A stretch of 64,000 bases of DNA from Panax quinquefolius (Eukaryota; Streptophyta; Magnoliopsida; Apiales; Araliaceae). This document shows positions 33,130 through 45,240 of this stretch, piece after piece. The notes beneath the pieces were generated by a model, which was not told where the DNA came from, searched no databases, and worked only from the letters and a program-made list of their open reading frames with translations. The stretch covers positions 119,200,043-119,264,042 of the forward strand of contig CM035152.1 in assembly GCA_020205615.1 (NCBI GenBank), read 5' to 3'. Within the stretch, counting starts at the first letter, position 1. Each line of letters starts with the position of its first letter. A program made the translations under genes and the position numbers.

Positions 33130-34290
33130 ATGACATCCGAGAATGTTGAGAATAGAAATGGAGCATAGGAGACCGTTGAGTCTCTACAGATCAATAGTCA
33201 GGATAATGTGCATCAGGAAGGCGACAATCCTCAGGCAAACAACAACATTGACCAAATGATGAATGATGGAATGTTCAGAGGCTTTATACAATTCATGCAA
33301 CATCAGGCAAGAGCGACTCCTGTCCAAAATGCAGGTGGAAATAATGGCAACTCTCGGACGGTCACCGCCAAGCAGTTTAAGGAACTGGGACCACCGGAGT
33401 TTTTTGGAGAGCCAAAACCACTTAAGGCAGAGATGTGGATAAAGCAGATCGGCAAGATATTTGATGTCTTGGGATGCTCTAAGGAGCAAAAGGTTCCCTT
33501 TGCCACCTTCATGTTGCGAGCAGAGGCAGATTACTGGTGGGAATCTGTAAAGCGTACTCAACCTGCAGCACTGAAGATGACTTGGGAGAAGTTCCAAGAA
33601 TTGTTCAACGACAAGTACTTTCCCGAAAGTATTCGTCACATGAAAGAGGTAGAGTTCATCAAGCTGGAGCAAAACAACATGACAATGTCGCAGTACGAAG
33701 CCAAGTTTGCCAAGTTATCCCGATTTGCGTCCCATTTGGTTGATAATGAGGAGAGAATGACGCGAATGTTTCTAAGAGGTTTGAAACCCGAGATATGTCA
33801 ATATCTTATCTCTCATAAACTGTGATTGTATTCAGATGTTGTTAATAGGGCTCAATTATTGGAACGCGGTAATGATTTAACCCAACCAAAAGAGAGCAGC
33901 TGGCAAAATGATAATACCAGTGATAGCAGTCATCGAAGCGGTGACAATAAGCGTGGAGGGAATCAACATGCCAGAAATGGTGACCACTTCAGTGGTAATC
34001 ATGGTCAAAACAATAAGAATGGACATTTCAAGAAGAGGAGATTCAATAATGATGGAAAGACATCAACATCAGCACCAGTTGTTAAGGAAGGAGAACGACC
34101 ACCTATCATATGCTTCAAATGCGGAGGGGAGGGACATATCAGTCCAAACTGTGCACAGCAGTCCAAAACGTGTTACAATTGTGGAAGAGAAGGTCACCTA
34201 GCTCGATTTTGTCATTTAGGGAAGGCAAGTTTAGCTGGGATGGAGGCACCAAAGGCCATTCAAGAAAAGTTAAAGTCGGCAGTTCAAGGG
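33130..34290 (+). pseudogene. gag: Gag of E2
   Basis: The start at 33130 (MTSENVENRNGA) is supported by the matching start in A. In one frame the coding sequence meets a stop at codon 13 and a TGA at 33823-33825, and is otherwise open through gag and protease to about 34860. The Retrotrans_gag core is at residues 70-200 (QFKELGPPEFFGEPKPLKAE, WIKQIGKIFDVLG, WEKFQELFNDKYFP, KFAKLSRFASHLV). Two CX2CX4HX4C zinc knuckles are near residues 328-360: [14 protein letters not shown] and [14 protein letters not shown]. Capsid and nucleocapsid role; non-functional because of the stops. Confidence 0.93.
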
Positions 34291-34860
34291 ACGGCGTTTG
34301 TTATGACCTCCCAGAAAGCAAGGAACCCGAACGAGGACATCACGGGTAAGCTTATCATAAACTCTAGTGAAGTCTATACCTTATTTCATACCGATTCTAC
34401 CCATTCTTTTATTTCTCCTACTTGCGCTCAATGTTTAAATTTGACTCCGGAGAAATTAGACTTTGATTTATCTGTTGAAACTCCGTTGGGAGAAACCTTC
34501 ATTATATCCACTGTTTATAAGTCTTGTTTAGTTCAAATCGGCACCCGCACGTTACCTGTCGATTCTATTTCTTTGAAAATACATGCATTTGATGTGATTC
34601 TAGGGATTGATTGGTTAACTACTCATCATGCAAAAATTGATTATTTTCGTAAGGTTGTTAGCTTTCATAATCCTAACCAACCTATTATACAGATTCAAGC
34701 AACCAAAACATTAAAATCAATTACTGTCATCTTAAGCCATAAAGCTATTCGTTTATTGAAAAATGGATGTCAAGCTTTCTTAGCTCATGTCACGAATCTA
34801 AGCAAAAATACGTCAGCTTTGCATGATATTTCTATTGTTAATAAATTTTCTCACGTATTC
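34291..34860 (+). pseudogene. pol: Aspartic protease of E2
   Basis: Continues the gag frame. The active site reads [11 protein letters not shown] where A has FDT and the family has DTG-S, so the catalytic Asp is now His (34382-34410). The fold's second half is intact ([20 protein letters not shown]). A missing base near 34862 moves the RT into the next frame. Inactive. Confidence 0.88.
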
Positions 34861-35720
34861 TCAAGAACTTCCTGGCCTACCCCCAGAGCGTGAAATTGAA
34901 TTTTGTATCGACCTTGAACCCGGTACAAAACCCATTTCCAAAGCCCCATATCGAATGGCTCCTATTGATCTTCAGGAGTTAAAGACCCAACTGCAGGAAT
35001 TGTTAAACATTGGCTTTATTCATCCTATTACTTCTCCTTGGGGTGCTCCTGTTCTATTCGTAAAGAAGAAAGATGGGAGTATGCGACTTTGTATTGATTA
35101 TCGAGAGTTGAATCATGTCACCATCAAAAATAGGTACCCATTGCCACGTATCAATGACATTCCAAAGACGTCTTTCAGAACTCGGTACGGGCATTATAAA
35201 TTCCTTGTCATGTCTTTTGGATTGACTAATGCTCCTGCTGCCTTCATGGATATGATGAACTGAGTATTCAAGGAATATTTGGATCACTTTGTGGTCGTCT
35301 TTATTGATGACATCCTTATTTATTCCAAAAACGGTGAAGATCATGAGCAACACTTGAGGCTGATACTCCAAAAGCTTCGTGAATATAAGCTTTATGCTAA
35401 GTTGAAGAAATGCGAGTTCTGGCATGAGGAAGTAGCATTCCTTGGGCACGTAGTATCAAGTCATGGAATATCTGTTGACCCAGCAAATATTGAAGCTATT
35501 CAAAGTCGAGCAACCTAAATCGATGAATAAAAGTCACGTAGCTTTCTCGGCTTAGCTGGTTATTATCGGAGATTCGTAGAAGGGTTTTCTCGAATCGCTA
35601 CTCCACTAACACAACTGACTCAAAAAGATACAAAATTCGGTTGGAGCAAGAAATGTGAGAAGAGTTTTCAAGAACTCAAGAGGAAACTCATTTCAAAGAC
35701 TGCTCGGCAATACCATCCGC
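34861..35720 (+). pseudogene. pol: Reverse transcriptase of E2, internally deleted
   Basis: [20 protein letters not shown] to [11 protein letters not shown] is open, but compared with E about 29 residues are missing between LPRI and NDIPKT, including the FSKIDL motif with the first catalytic Asp. The second motif is intact as [10 protein letters not shown] (35306-35335). A stop precedes it at 35264-35266 and another follows at 35516-35518. The [14 protein letters not shown] connection follows at 35560. Confidence 0.9.
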
Positions 35721-36330
35721 TCGAGGGATTTGTCATCTCATGATGATTTGGGCAAAGGGTTAGGATGTGTTCTCATGCAACATGGGAAAGTCATAGTCTA
35801 TGCCTCTCAGCAACTTAAAGAATATGAGAAGAATTATCCTACTCATGATCTAGAGTTGGCAGCTATTGTCTTCGCACTTAAAATTTGGAGGCATTACTTG
35901 TATGGGGAGAAAGTGGAGATCTTTACGGATCATAAAAGCCTCAAATATTTCTTCACTCAAAAGAAACTCAACATGCGACAATGACGTTGGCTTGAACTGT
36001 TGAAAGATTATGATCATACCATCCAATACCACCCTGGAAAAGCGAACGTGGTAGATGACGCATTGAGTAGAAGATCATATGCGAGTACGAGTGCGATATT
36101 GTCAACGCAAAGGCCCATTTTGTGTGACTTGCAAAGGATGGAGATAGAGTTAAAGACTCCAGGGACTCATGTGATGATGGTGAATATACGAATAGAATTG
36201 ACTTTAATTGATAAAGTTAAAGCTGCTCAAGCTACAGATCTGGAGCTGATGCGTATGAGGAAAAAAGTGCAAGAAGGTGTTATGCCGGAAGCAAGAATCG
36301 ATGAAGAAGGAATACTTTGAGTCAACTCCA
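35721..36330 (+). pseudogene. pol: RNase H and linker of E2
   Basis: [39 protein letters not shown] and [14 protein letters not shown] are the core RNase H motifs, open in 35655-35984. The first catalytic segment (YSDAS in E) is damaged. A TGA follows NMRQ at 35982-35984, then [20 protein letters not shown] at 36024. Codons around 36251-36265 give the unbroken site where Athila B was inserted in E. Confidence 0.9.
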
Positions 36331-37363
36331 GACTTTGTGTTCCTAACGACCCTGATTTAAAGTATAAAATCATAATGGAGGTGCACAACACACCGTTTGC
36401 AATCCATCCTGGGAGTACCAAAATGTATCGTGATCTTCGTTATACATTTTGGTGGAGCAATATGAAGAGAGGGATAGCGCTGTTTATCTCAAGGTGTTTA
36501 ACTTGTCAATAAGTCAAGGCGGAGCATCAAGTACCAAAAGGTCCATTGTAACCACTTGAAATTCTAGAATGGAAGTGGGAGCACATTACCATGGATTTCG
36601 TTACTGGTCTTCCCAAGGTTTCTCAAGGCATAGATGCAGTTTGTGTCATTGTTGATAGATTAACCAAGTATGCTCACTTCTTACCTATACGAGAAACTTA
36701 TACACTTGAACGTCTTGCTCTTATATACATAAACGAGGTTGTAAGATTGCATGGTATGCCAGTATCCATAGTTTTTGATCGAGACCCAAGATTCACTTCA
36801 AGATTTTGGGTTAGTTTGCAAAAAGCTATGGGCACAGATTGATGATTTAGTTCGGCATATCATCCTCAGACGGATGGACAATCAGAGAGGTCTATTTAAA
36901 CTCTTGAAGATTTATTAAGACCCTGTGTCCTTGACTTCAAGGGAAGTTGGGAGAAGTTCTTACCATTGGTGGAGTTTTCCTACAACAACAACTATCAAGC
37001 AAGTATTGGCATGGCTCCATTTGAAGCGTTGTATGGAAGAAAGTAACGTTCTCCAGTATGCTGGGATGAGGTGGGTGAAGCAACATTGTTGGGACCAGAG
37101 TTGGTACGTATGACTATGGAAAAGATTCAAACGATCCGCCAACGTATAAAAACCTCACAAGATCGACAAAAGAGTTATGTCGATCTTCATCGAAAGGACA
37201 TGGAATTCAATATTGGAGATCATATGTTGTTACGTGTTGCTCCATGGAAAGGAGTTACGAGATTTGGAAAGAGAGGAAAGCTCAATCCTTGATTTATTGG
37301 CCCATTTTTAATCCTCGGTCGAGTAGGAACTGTGGCCTATAGACTTGCTTTACCGCTAAGTAT
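36331..37363 (+). pseudogene. pol: Integrase of E2, C-terminally truncated
   Basis: The zinc-binding HHCC region has HPGSTKMYRDLRYTFWW and CLTCQ followed by a stop. The core (36591-36842) has [14 protein letters not shown] (first Asp), IVFDRDPRFTSRFW (second Asp) and, after two stops, HPQTDGQSERSI (Glu). Then come [19 protein letters not shown] and the C-terminal GDHMLLRVAPWKGV. It ends in YRLALP at 37363 where element D starts; the chromodomain-like tail present in E is lost. Confidence 0.92.
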
Positions 37364-40300
37364 TGGACGCCCCCAAATCCGGGTATCTTCTAACTCGATA
37401 GATGGTGCTACACGGTACTCATAACTATACATTTATTCTATTGAAACGACATCAAAATGTGTGTATCAACGACATTCTTATTACATTAATAATATTACAT
37501 CCTGTTCCTAGGTTCTAAAACCATTACATTCTTTGTTCATCATTCTATAATATATACAACTTACTAGTTTATTACAAGGTAAACTAATCGTTCAGCTTCA
37601 TCTTACCTCTATCCTTGTCAGATCCCTTAGTTCGTTCGGTCCTAGCTGCATTCATTTGGTTCAAGCAAGAGTGAGCATAACAAGCTCAGCAAATACAACA
37701 ATTTTCTTTTAAACAACATGCTTGAAAAATAGGAATCATATATCTTCAATAACTGGATAATAGTTATGAAGTAATACCAATAATTCAAAATAGCATTTTT
37801 TTCCTTCAAAACGTTTTACAATAACAATATTCAGTAAAACATCAATTCTGGCTCAAGACCATGAGCATTTCATAATTTCTTTGAAAAGGACAACCCAAGA
37901 CTAAGTCCGTAAGTCCCAGATATCTTACGAGCACTTCTCGGGTGATCAAATTTATAGTACTCTATGTTGATCAACACTACATCCTATTAAACGTATGTAC
38001 GCTTAAGTTTTGGCAACCTCACGTGCCCATCGAATAATCGATGAAAAATACATTTGTTTATTCATACTCAAAGCTTACCTTGAATCCGCACCAAACAATC
38101 ATGTAGGATAAATAAGTAGCAATTCTATATTGAAAGACTTGTAAATAAATCAATCAACTCTTCAAGATTAGTCTAGCTGAGATAAAACTAGCATCGACCA
38201 TTTGGTAAAAATAGTTCATGCATCTCATAACATGAATCACAAAAAACTTGGCTAACACGAAGGTTAGACAAGTGTTTAAGAAAAACTTGCCTTCAAAAGA
38301 TTCTGCCATAAAGAAATAACTTTTCCTTTCGCCTTTTTACGGTCTCTACAATACATAACCACATAACATACCACATTAGGTCATGAATGAACATACATGG
38401 TTCCTAATGAATCTTACCCTTCTTCTAAATCTAATCATACATTAGATTTGTTACTATTGGTTCCGACTTGCCATTATCTTTACATCATTCTTACCAACTT
38501 CTTTCTCTTCTATGTCTTACGTGGATTTACTTCATTAATGGAACTCGTTTCGAGTTAATCATCCTTCCTAACGACTTACTAACATTCTTACGTTATTAAT
38601 CGAAACTCGATCGTCATTTGTTAAGTATACTTTATTGCATACCGTTTATGTTCACGTATTACTTAACAACTTTTAGTTATGACTCTCAACGTTATAGTCA
38701 TTATAATTATTGAATACAGTTCACGTTCCTTATACTTTACGTTCGTCGTTTAACTACTCATTAAACAACATTAAATTCCTAAAGTCATCACTATAACAGT
38801 GATTTAGGAAAGGTCTTATCATGTTCATTAAGTAATTACATAACCCATACTGGTATTGCAAATCATTGGATTCATAATCAACTTGACCAACAAATTTCTA
38901 CAGCTGACTTAGCACATTACGTTGTTCTCATTACATTCATCTTCAATTGATTATTAACCTTTAATCATCATACATTAAGTGTCTAACCATGCTTTAACAA
39001 TGTTATATTAACACCTTAGTTCATTACTAATGATTTATCTTTCATTCTATACTTGTAAACATTCTTGTCATCAAAAAACTCGATCGGCACCATACATACG
39101 CCACACACTTAGTTTCTTTCATCTCGCATCATGGCGATGAGTTACCAAGAGATGCCTCGACATCATTACGGTATTTGCCACAAGGCCACCCATTTGGCCT
39201 TTGGTTGGCCATGGCCGCCAACTCGCGTTCTTAGAAAAATTTTGCAGATTTTAAATTTTGTGAACTTCCCGGACGCATAACTTCTTCGTTATAAGTCCGA
39301 ATTGGCTCGTTCAAAAGCCTACGGTTCACAAATTATATACCTTATATGTTAACGCAAGAATTTTATCTATTTGACTTCTTTTGCTAAAAATTCACCTATT
39401 AGTTCATTTTTAACGAAAACGATAAACGTTCGTGAACGTTCAACGCTCGTTTCTTCGTTCTAAGTCAGAATCCGGTCATTTTTGAGTCCGCAACTCTATA
39501 ATGACAAATATGACTTGTCTCCATTGAAAACCAATGTTTCCTAGCTCAATATCAAAATTTGACTTCCATTCTAAGAATTTCACGAATTCGACGATTATCA
39601 TCCAAACTCATAAATTTCGCCTTAACTTTATTTCTTATGATTTGTTCATCGTTTTAAATGGATTCAATCCATCATATTAACATCATGACATACATACTTC
39701 ATTAACTTATTGACACGATAAGCTATTACTTGTTCTTCATTAGTTTATAACTTGTAAAAGCATGAACTACTTATGAGTTTACTTTGCATGACTTATCATA
39801 GCTTAAATCATTTAACCATCATCCTTGCTTCTTATTATCATACAACCTTAATATTTCAACATAATACAAGTTCCTACAAGTTCTTCCTTGTTTCATAACT
39901 TATATGATTACGAATAGCTTATTCATGACTTATACGGCTTATTAAGACTTAAGCTATTTGATTACTCATTCCTTAGCATACATGTTCTACCACTACCCAT
40001 CTCCCTACCAATGGAAGAGAAAGAGATTCATGGTTTAAGTTCTTACCCTTGAATATCACTTGACTAAGCTTTAATCTCCTTCTTGCTTCTTGAAAATCTC
40101 ATAATGGAAGTTTGACTTATAAGTGCTTATTCTCTCTAACCAATAAGTTGCTTAACTTAAGAGGAGTTGGGAGAAATTTTAACAAGCAACAAATGAAATC
40201 CTAAGCTTGCTATTTATAGGAAATCCTAAATGAGGGCTTAATGGTCAATAAACCATTCCACCTCCTTAACTCCACCTCCTTACTTTTCCTTATTTGCTCA

Positions 40301-41356
40301 CCAAGTTTACTTGGCCTCCACAACTTTTATCTCTTGTTTGCTCACCACAAAACTTATCCTTTACTTAGCTTTTAAGTTACTTGGTCATCACATATCTTAT
40401 CTCTTGCTTAGCCACCAAGCATAAGCACTTTACTTGGCCACCACTTGACTTATCCATTGCTAAATCATTAAGTTTACTTTCTCATTACTTTTACTTAGCC
40501 ACCAAGTACTTTACTTGGCCACTACTTTGGGTTATACATGTGATCATGGGTTGCCCCATTGATCCTCCTAATCCATTGGATTATTACATTGGGCTTAAGT
40601 CTAATTAACTTAGTTTTTTCATTTTGGGCTTGCATTAAGTTACTTTGGGCTTCTCATTAATCAACCACTTGGCTTACACCTTAATTCTTATCGACTTATC
40701 CATTCTTACATTTGGGCCTTACCAATTCTCATTGACTTTACAATGTTCTACACAATCCTATAAATTAAATTACATTTAACTTAAAGCCTTATAACGATAA
40801 ATTATGTATTAATCTCGTATTCTAACTCGTATACTTATTTAATATACGACATATTCCATCATTCATACATACTCAGATAATACCTCGTATTATACTCAGT
40901 ATTCATTACCTCGCATAATACTTACATATAATATACAATCATTACTTTAATTCATTATATGTATTTAAATTCCTTCTAACTCACTTTCCTAATCGTTAGG
41001 TTTTAAGTCCGCAGCGTAAAAACTACCTTTGCCATAACTCAAATATTATTGGATATTCCATCTCACCTTAGATATTCTATCATTACGTATTTCTGGAAGT
41101 TCAAAAATAATTCCCGAAAGCGTAAATGCATGAATAAGTGTTTTTCAAAAAATTTCTCGAAAGCTTTTATTTTCGCCTTGAAATTCAAATACTTTAATTC
41201 TATCACGTAGCCAAAATACTACGACGTTCAGATATTTCTAGGTCATCGAATGACCTTCAATTAGCTTACTCCCATAAATAATGAATTAAATTCATTTAAT
41301 ACACATACTCAAAATAAAATTTTAATTCTCAAAAATCCAAATTTTCTCGGCGTACA
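37364..41356 (-). repeat. 3' LTR of element D
   Basis: 3993 bp; on the minus strand it runs from TGTACGCCGAGAAAATTTGG to GGGGGCGTCCA, the last bases decayed from GTCACA. A minus-strand TATA box (TATAAATA) is at 40211-40218. Long stretches are nearly identical to 45241-47300. About 4 kb is at the long end for plant chromovirus LTRs. Confidence 0.88.
40211..40218 (-). promoter_or_regulatory. TATA box in LTR of D
   Basis: TATAAATA on the minus strand; most of the long LTR (R-U5) lies downstream of it. The corresponding part of the other LTR is beyond the break at 47300. Confidence 0.5.
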
Positions 41357-42900
41357 CTCTTCCCCTCTAATAAGGATTCTGTCCCCAGAATCACGCTAAT
41401 AATCCATACACCATTTGAGGAAACATTTTCCTTTATTTTAATCTCAAGTTCCCACAATGCTTCTACAACATTGAGGTTCTTTCATTTCACCTTTACCGAA
41501 GGTAATATCTTATTATTCATGACTTGTCACTTCCTATCAATAATTTGAGTTGGAAGTTAAATACTTATTAACATATTACGCTATCTTCCTGTGATTAATT
41601 CTTCTTTTAACTTTAAAATTATTTGAAACTCAAATTCCTCCTTCAAAACAAGATTATACTTGATCTTCTCTTCATCTTGCATCCTCTTCTTCATTTGCTT
41701 GCATTCCTCATTACCTAGTTATACTTAATTAACGCGTCCCATTATCGTGGATTGAGTCTACGTTGTGGATAACATTTCTACCACTTCATTCCGTAATTTA
41801 ACTTCTAACTTCATTCTTGCCATTTCCGTTATTAACTCAATCTGAGTTGTTAACATCGATAGCTTTTCCCTACCCTTCCTACTTAACGCGTCGGCTTCTA
41901 CGTTAACTTTCTCGGATTGATATAACATATCAACGTCAAAATCTCTTATCCATTCTAATTACCTTCTCTTCCTCATATTCAACTCCTTTTGTGTGAAGAT
42001 ATATTTCAGACTCCTAGAGTCCGTGTATATCTCACACTTCTCACCATATAAATACTATCTGCAAATTTTTAATTCAAAAACTACAATTTCCAATTATAGA
42101 TCATAAGTAGGATAGACCTTCTCATAATCCATTAACTGGCGTGATGCATACCTAATGACTTTTCCATGCTATATAAGCACGCAACCCCATCTTCTATGTG
42201 AAACATCGAGATATACTATAAAATCCCCCGTACCACCTGATAAAGACAATACAGATGTCTCACTTAATCTTCCTTTTAGCTCTTAAAAATTATTTTCTCA
42301 CTTCTCATACCCAACACACTTCTCAATAACAAATTTTGTCTATCTCTTTAAGCTACAATTCACACGTAGTGAATTTCGTATCCAACTTCTCCCTCCGTAG
42401 TGTTTCTCACACTATCTTCAAATGTTCAACGTGATCTTCTAACGTCTTAAATTAGACTAGAATACCACCAATGATCATTACGACACCCTCATCCAAATAT
42501 TATTTGAACACCCTATGACGCTAATGGTACTTTCAACCATAGCACCTCACAAGAGTACCTATCAATTTGCCACCGACTTGGTCGGCACCCATTACGAAAA
42601 GTCTAACTTCCGCACATTAGTTAACCCAAACGACATAACCAGAAACTTGTCATAACTATAACGAGGTTTGAATGTCATCTAAGGTTCCTCCTCATTCTTC
42701 CTTACTTTCAACCGACTATACCCTATACGCAAATCTATCTTAGAAAAATTCTTTGCCCTCTTCAACTGATCAAATAGATCATCGATCCTGGGCCATGGGT
42801 ATTTATTCTTAATTGCTAACTTAATCCTTTTACAATAGTGGATACGCAACCGTAATGACCTATTCCTTAACATCCTCCTAACTTGCGTCACCATTAGACA
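41357..42900 (-). pseudogene. pol: RT and RNase H remnants, element D
   Basis: RT is recognisable at 42679-42894: [20 protein letters not shown] and [16 protein letters not shown], the region of the first catalytic Asp. Around 41900-42250 broken frames give RNase H and linker words (ELNMR-like and IYTDSR-like). 41357-41900 is AT-rich without a recognisable domain; integrase seems to be missing. Many stops. Confidence 0.7.
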
Positions 42901-43147
42901 ACAAGAGCGTCGCGGTATTTGATTACCGTAAAATACTACCTTGGGTTACTTTAGAAAACCGAAGATTCATACTTTTATTCTAACAATTTATTAAAGTTCT
43001 ATGATTAATCAACCCATTCATACCGAGAATTACTTCAAATTCTCACAACTTTATCAGTACTTATCTACCGATACTTGCTTACATTCCTTATTCATGAAAC
43101 TTTTTCAACGAATATAATAAACGAAAGTTATTTCCCGATTCTCTACC

Positions 43148-43975
43148 TTAACGTATAAAGGTACGTGTAATCCCTTTTAGACAGACTCCTAGATGAGTCT
43201 TTCCACTGGTCTTACACACTTCGATCTTACGCTGAGGATCCCCTTGTCCCACTATAGTATTCCCGGAGTTCAAATTCTTTCTTTTTGGCTTACTATCACT
43301 ACCACTGGCACTCTCTGCCTTGGTTCCTCCCTTTCCCTTGCTCTTATTCTCCCTCTCTTTGTGATATTGAGTTAACACCTCACTACCACCCTCTTCTATA
43401 ATTACCTTCTCCAGAATGTTCCCGTAGGAAACATTCCGAAACACCGAAATCCTACGATAGAGCCAGGGTTTTAGGCCCTGCTCAAACCTACGAGCCTTCA
43501 TCTCCTCAGTGTCCACTTGATGTGGAGCAAACTTTGCCAATTCATTGAATATGGCAGTGTATTTTGGAACCATCATGTCCCCTAGTTTAAGTTCTAAGAA
43601 AGTAATCTCCATCCTCCCTTACATGCTTGTAGGGAAATATTTCTCGAAGAAAACCTTCTTGAATTGTTCCCACGTTACCGCATCTGTTCTATCCCCACCC
43701 TGGTGAGCCTCCCACCAAAAGATGGCTTCCCCTTTTATCATGTAAGTCGCAAAAGAAGTCTTTTGCGCCTCACCTACGTTTATAAGAACAAACGCCTTCT
43801 CTATTTCCTTTACCCATGTTCGGGCTTCTAATAGGTCCGTCGTTCCTTTGAACTCCGGCGGACCTTATGCTTTAAATTCTTTAAAGGTAGTCGTTCTAGC
43901 TAACCTAGGTTTGGCGGTTACTCTACCCCCAGTTTAGTTAAATGCAACCGTTAATAAATTAATGAACTCTTGCAT
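43148..43975 (-). pseudogene. gag: Gag of element D
   Basis: Starts MQEFINLLTVAFN at 43975 (minus) with a stop soon after. Then GPPEFKGTTDLLEARTWVKE, WWEAHQGGD, WEQFKKVFFEKYFPTSM, a stop, and ORF 43148-43612 with KFAPHQVDTEEMKARRFEQG, a Lys/Ser-rich linker, and a knuckle where the second Cys is Ser (CKTSGKTHLGVC). Retrotrans_gag family. Confidence 0.85.
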
Positions 43976-44330
43976 AGGGTTGTTTTAACCCCCTTGATTT
44001 TTATTACATGATTCCGCTTCCTGATTACGTTGACTTTCCTTGGCGGCATTTTCTGATTAAATAGAATTTCATTATTATCTATTTACTTACTTCGTTATTA
44101 TTCATCTCATAACAACTCATACCATAACAAAGCATATTAAATGAAAACTTCATTATATTCATATGCTTCTTCATAGTTTGAAACTATTTACACTCTGCTC
44201 CCATAGCCAGAAGCTATTACATTTCTATCCCGCAATTGAACTTCTCAAAAGTTGGGATTTACAAAAAGACTACCCTTTTATACAAAAGAGGGTTTTACGT
44301 CACTACACACATATTTATAACTCTAGATTT

Positions 44331-44987
44331 CTAATAATGCATAACAGCATCCTCGTGTTTCTCGTTCGTAATCTTCGCTATAGTATCCCGACTAATAGTA
44401 TGTCGAGTCTGCCCCAACTCAGTGGAATAACAAGCAACTTTCAGTTTGACATCCTTATAAGCACTCTCATGGATGTAAGACATCCGCGCTATCTTCTGGT
44501 CCTTCTCCCCCAATTCTTTACGAAGCTCATCGGCCTCCTTCTTAAAATCCCTAGCCTTATTTATCATGAGCACCTTTTCATCATACTCAAACTCAAAATC
44601 TGCTTCTGCAGACTCCTTCACTACTTAAAGAGCACTAATCTCTTCATTTTGATTCTCCACAACTGTACTCAGTTGCACATTCCTGTCAAGCACTGCCAGA
44701 TATAATGATCTCATTGCATTTGGAGGTGATGACTCTAGTGTAGGTACCACCGTACCAACCGACGTTATCTCCATTACTTCCTCCTCATTGCTCATCATAC
44801 TAAGATATGATGTTATATCAATATCTCCCTCAGAGTAGTTCTCCTCAAAAAAGTACTCCACTATTTTTGACTCCTCTAGAATCACTAATGGTACCTCCAC
44901 CATCGGCATAGGTACAGGCTCTACTTTGTTCACAACTTCTTCGCTTACCGCGTGTATATCTCTATACATCAAGCTATCGATTGACAT
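44331..44987 (-). pseudogene. Extra ORF upstream of gag in element D
   Basis: A single minus-strand frame of about 219 codons starting MSIDSLMYRDIHAVSEEV, open except for one TAA at 44625-44627. The N-terminal half is acidic with many Val/Glu/Pro. The C-terminal half is rich in Lys/Glu and Leu in a coiled-coil-like pattern (INKARDFKKEADELRKELGE). It lies between the primer site and gag, ends with its own stop, and resembles nothing in A or E2, where gag starts within 200 bp of the primer site. It could be a leader protein or a detached gag N-terminus. I do not recognise it. Confidence 0.65.
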
Positions 44988-45225
44988 CTACAATAACACA
45001 TAACATGTTGATTAGTACATAACACACCATAGTATAAGCACAAAACACATTTAATTTATTTAGGGTTACTTTCCATCTTTTAAATCTTTCGGTACTGAGT
45101 TTCCCCAATACCTTATTAACTCATTCAATTGAAGTAAAGCTTGAGTTTACTTCCTTCGGACTTTTCTTCCTTAACAAGGTTATTAGCCTAAGGTTCTTCC
45201 CCCCCCTTAAGTTTTATAACCTAAT
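44988..45225 (-). other. 5' leader of element D
   Basis: About 240 bp of AT-rich leader between the primer site and the extra ORF. No feature seen apart from a C8 run at about 45199-45206. Confidence 0.6.
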
Positions 45226-45237
45226 GCGTTGATACCA
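45226..45237 (-). promoter_or_regulatory. Primer-binding site of element D
   Basis: The reverse complement is TGGTATCAACGC, two bases different from the plant initiator-Met type TGGTATCAGAGC; three bases from the LTR. Confidence 0.75.
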
Positions 45238-45240
45238 ACC

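Larger units (their letters stand above)
31485..37363 (+). mobile_element. Ty3/gypsy Tekay-type element E2, truncated at both ends
   Basis: Plus-strand element with the 3' half of its 5' LTR, primer site, gag, protease, RT, RNase H and integrase. It stops at 37363 in the integrase C-terminal domain, where element D was inserted. Its 3' end is not seen beyond D. It is the least scrambled gag-pol of the family here, although stops and deletions disable it. Confidence 0.9.

Noticed and set aside
33208..33825. Host zinc-knuckle or capsid-like gene
   Set aside because: The 205-codon frame is the gag of E2: it follows LTR and primer site, leads into protease and RT, and has copies in A and E.
40381..40608. 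75-codon ORF in the long LTR of D
   Set aside because: It arises from a low-complexity CACTTTACTTGGCCACC-like repeat near the TATA box; no domain.
44163..44705. 180-codon plus-strand ORF within element D
   Set aside because: It is longer than usual but antisense to the extra ORF at 44331-44987, which has acidic and coiled-coil composition and the right strand; the plus-strand product is Leu/Ile/Phe/His-rich without a domain.
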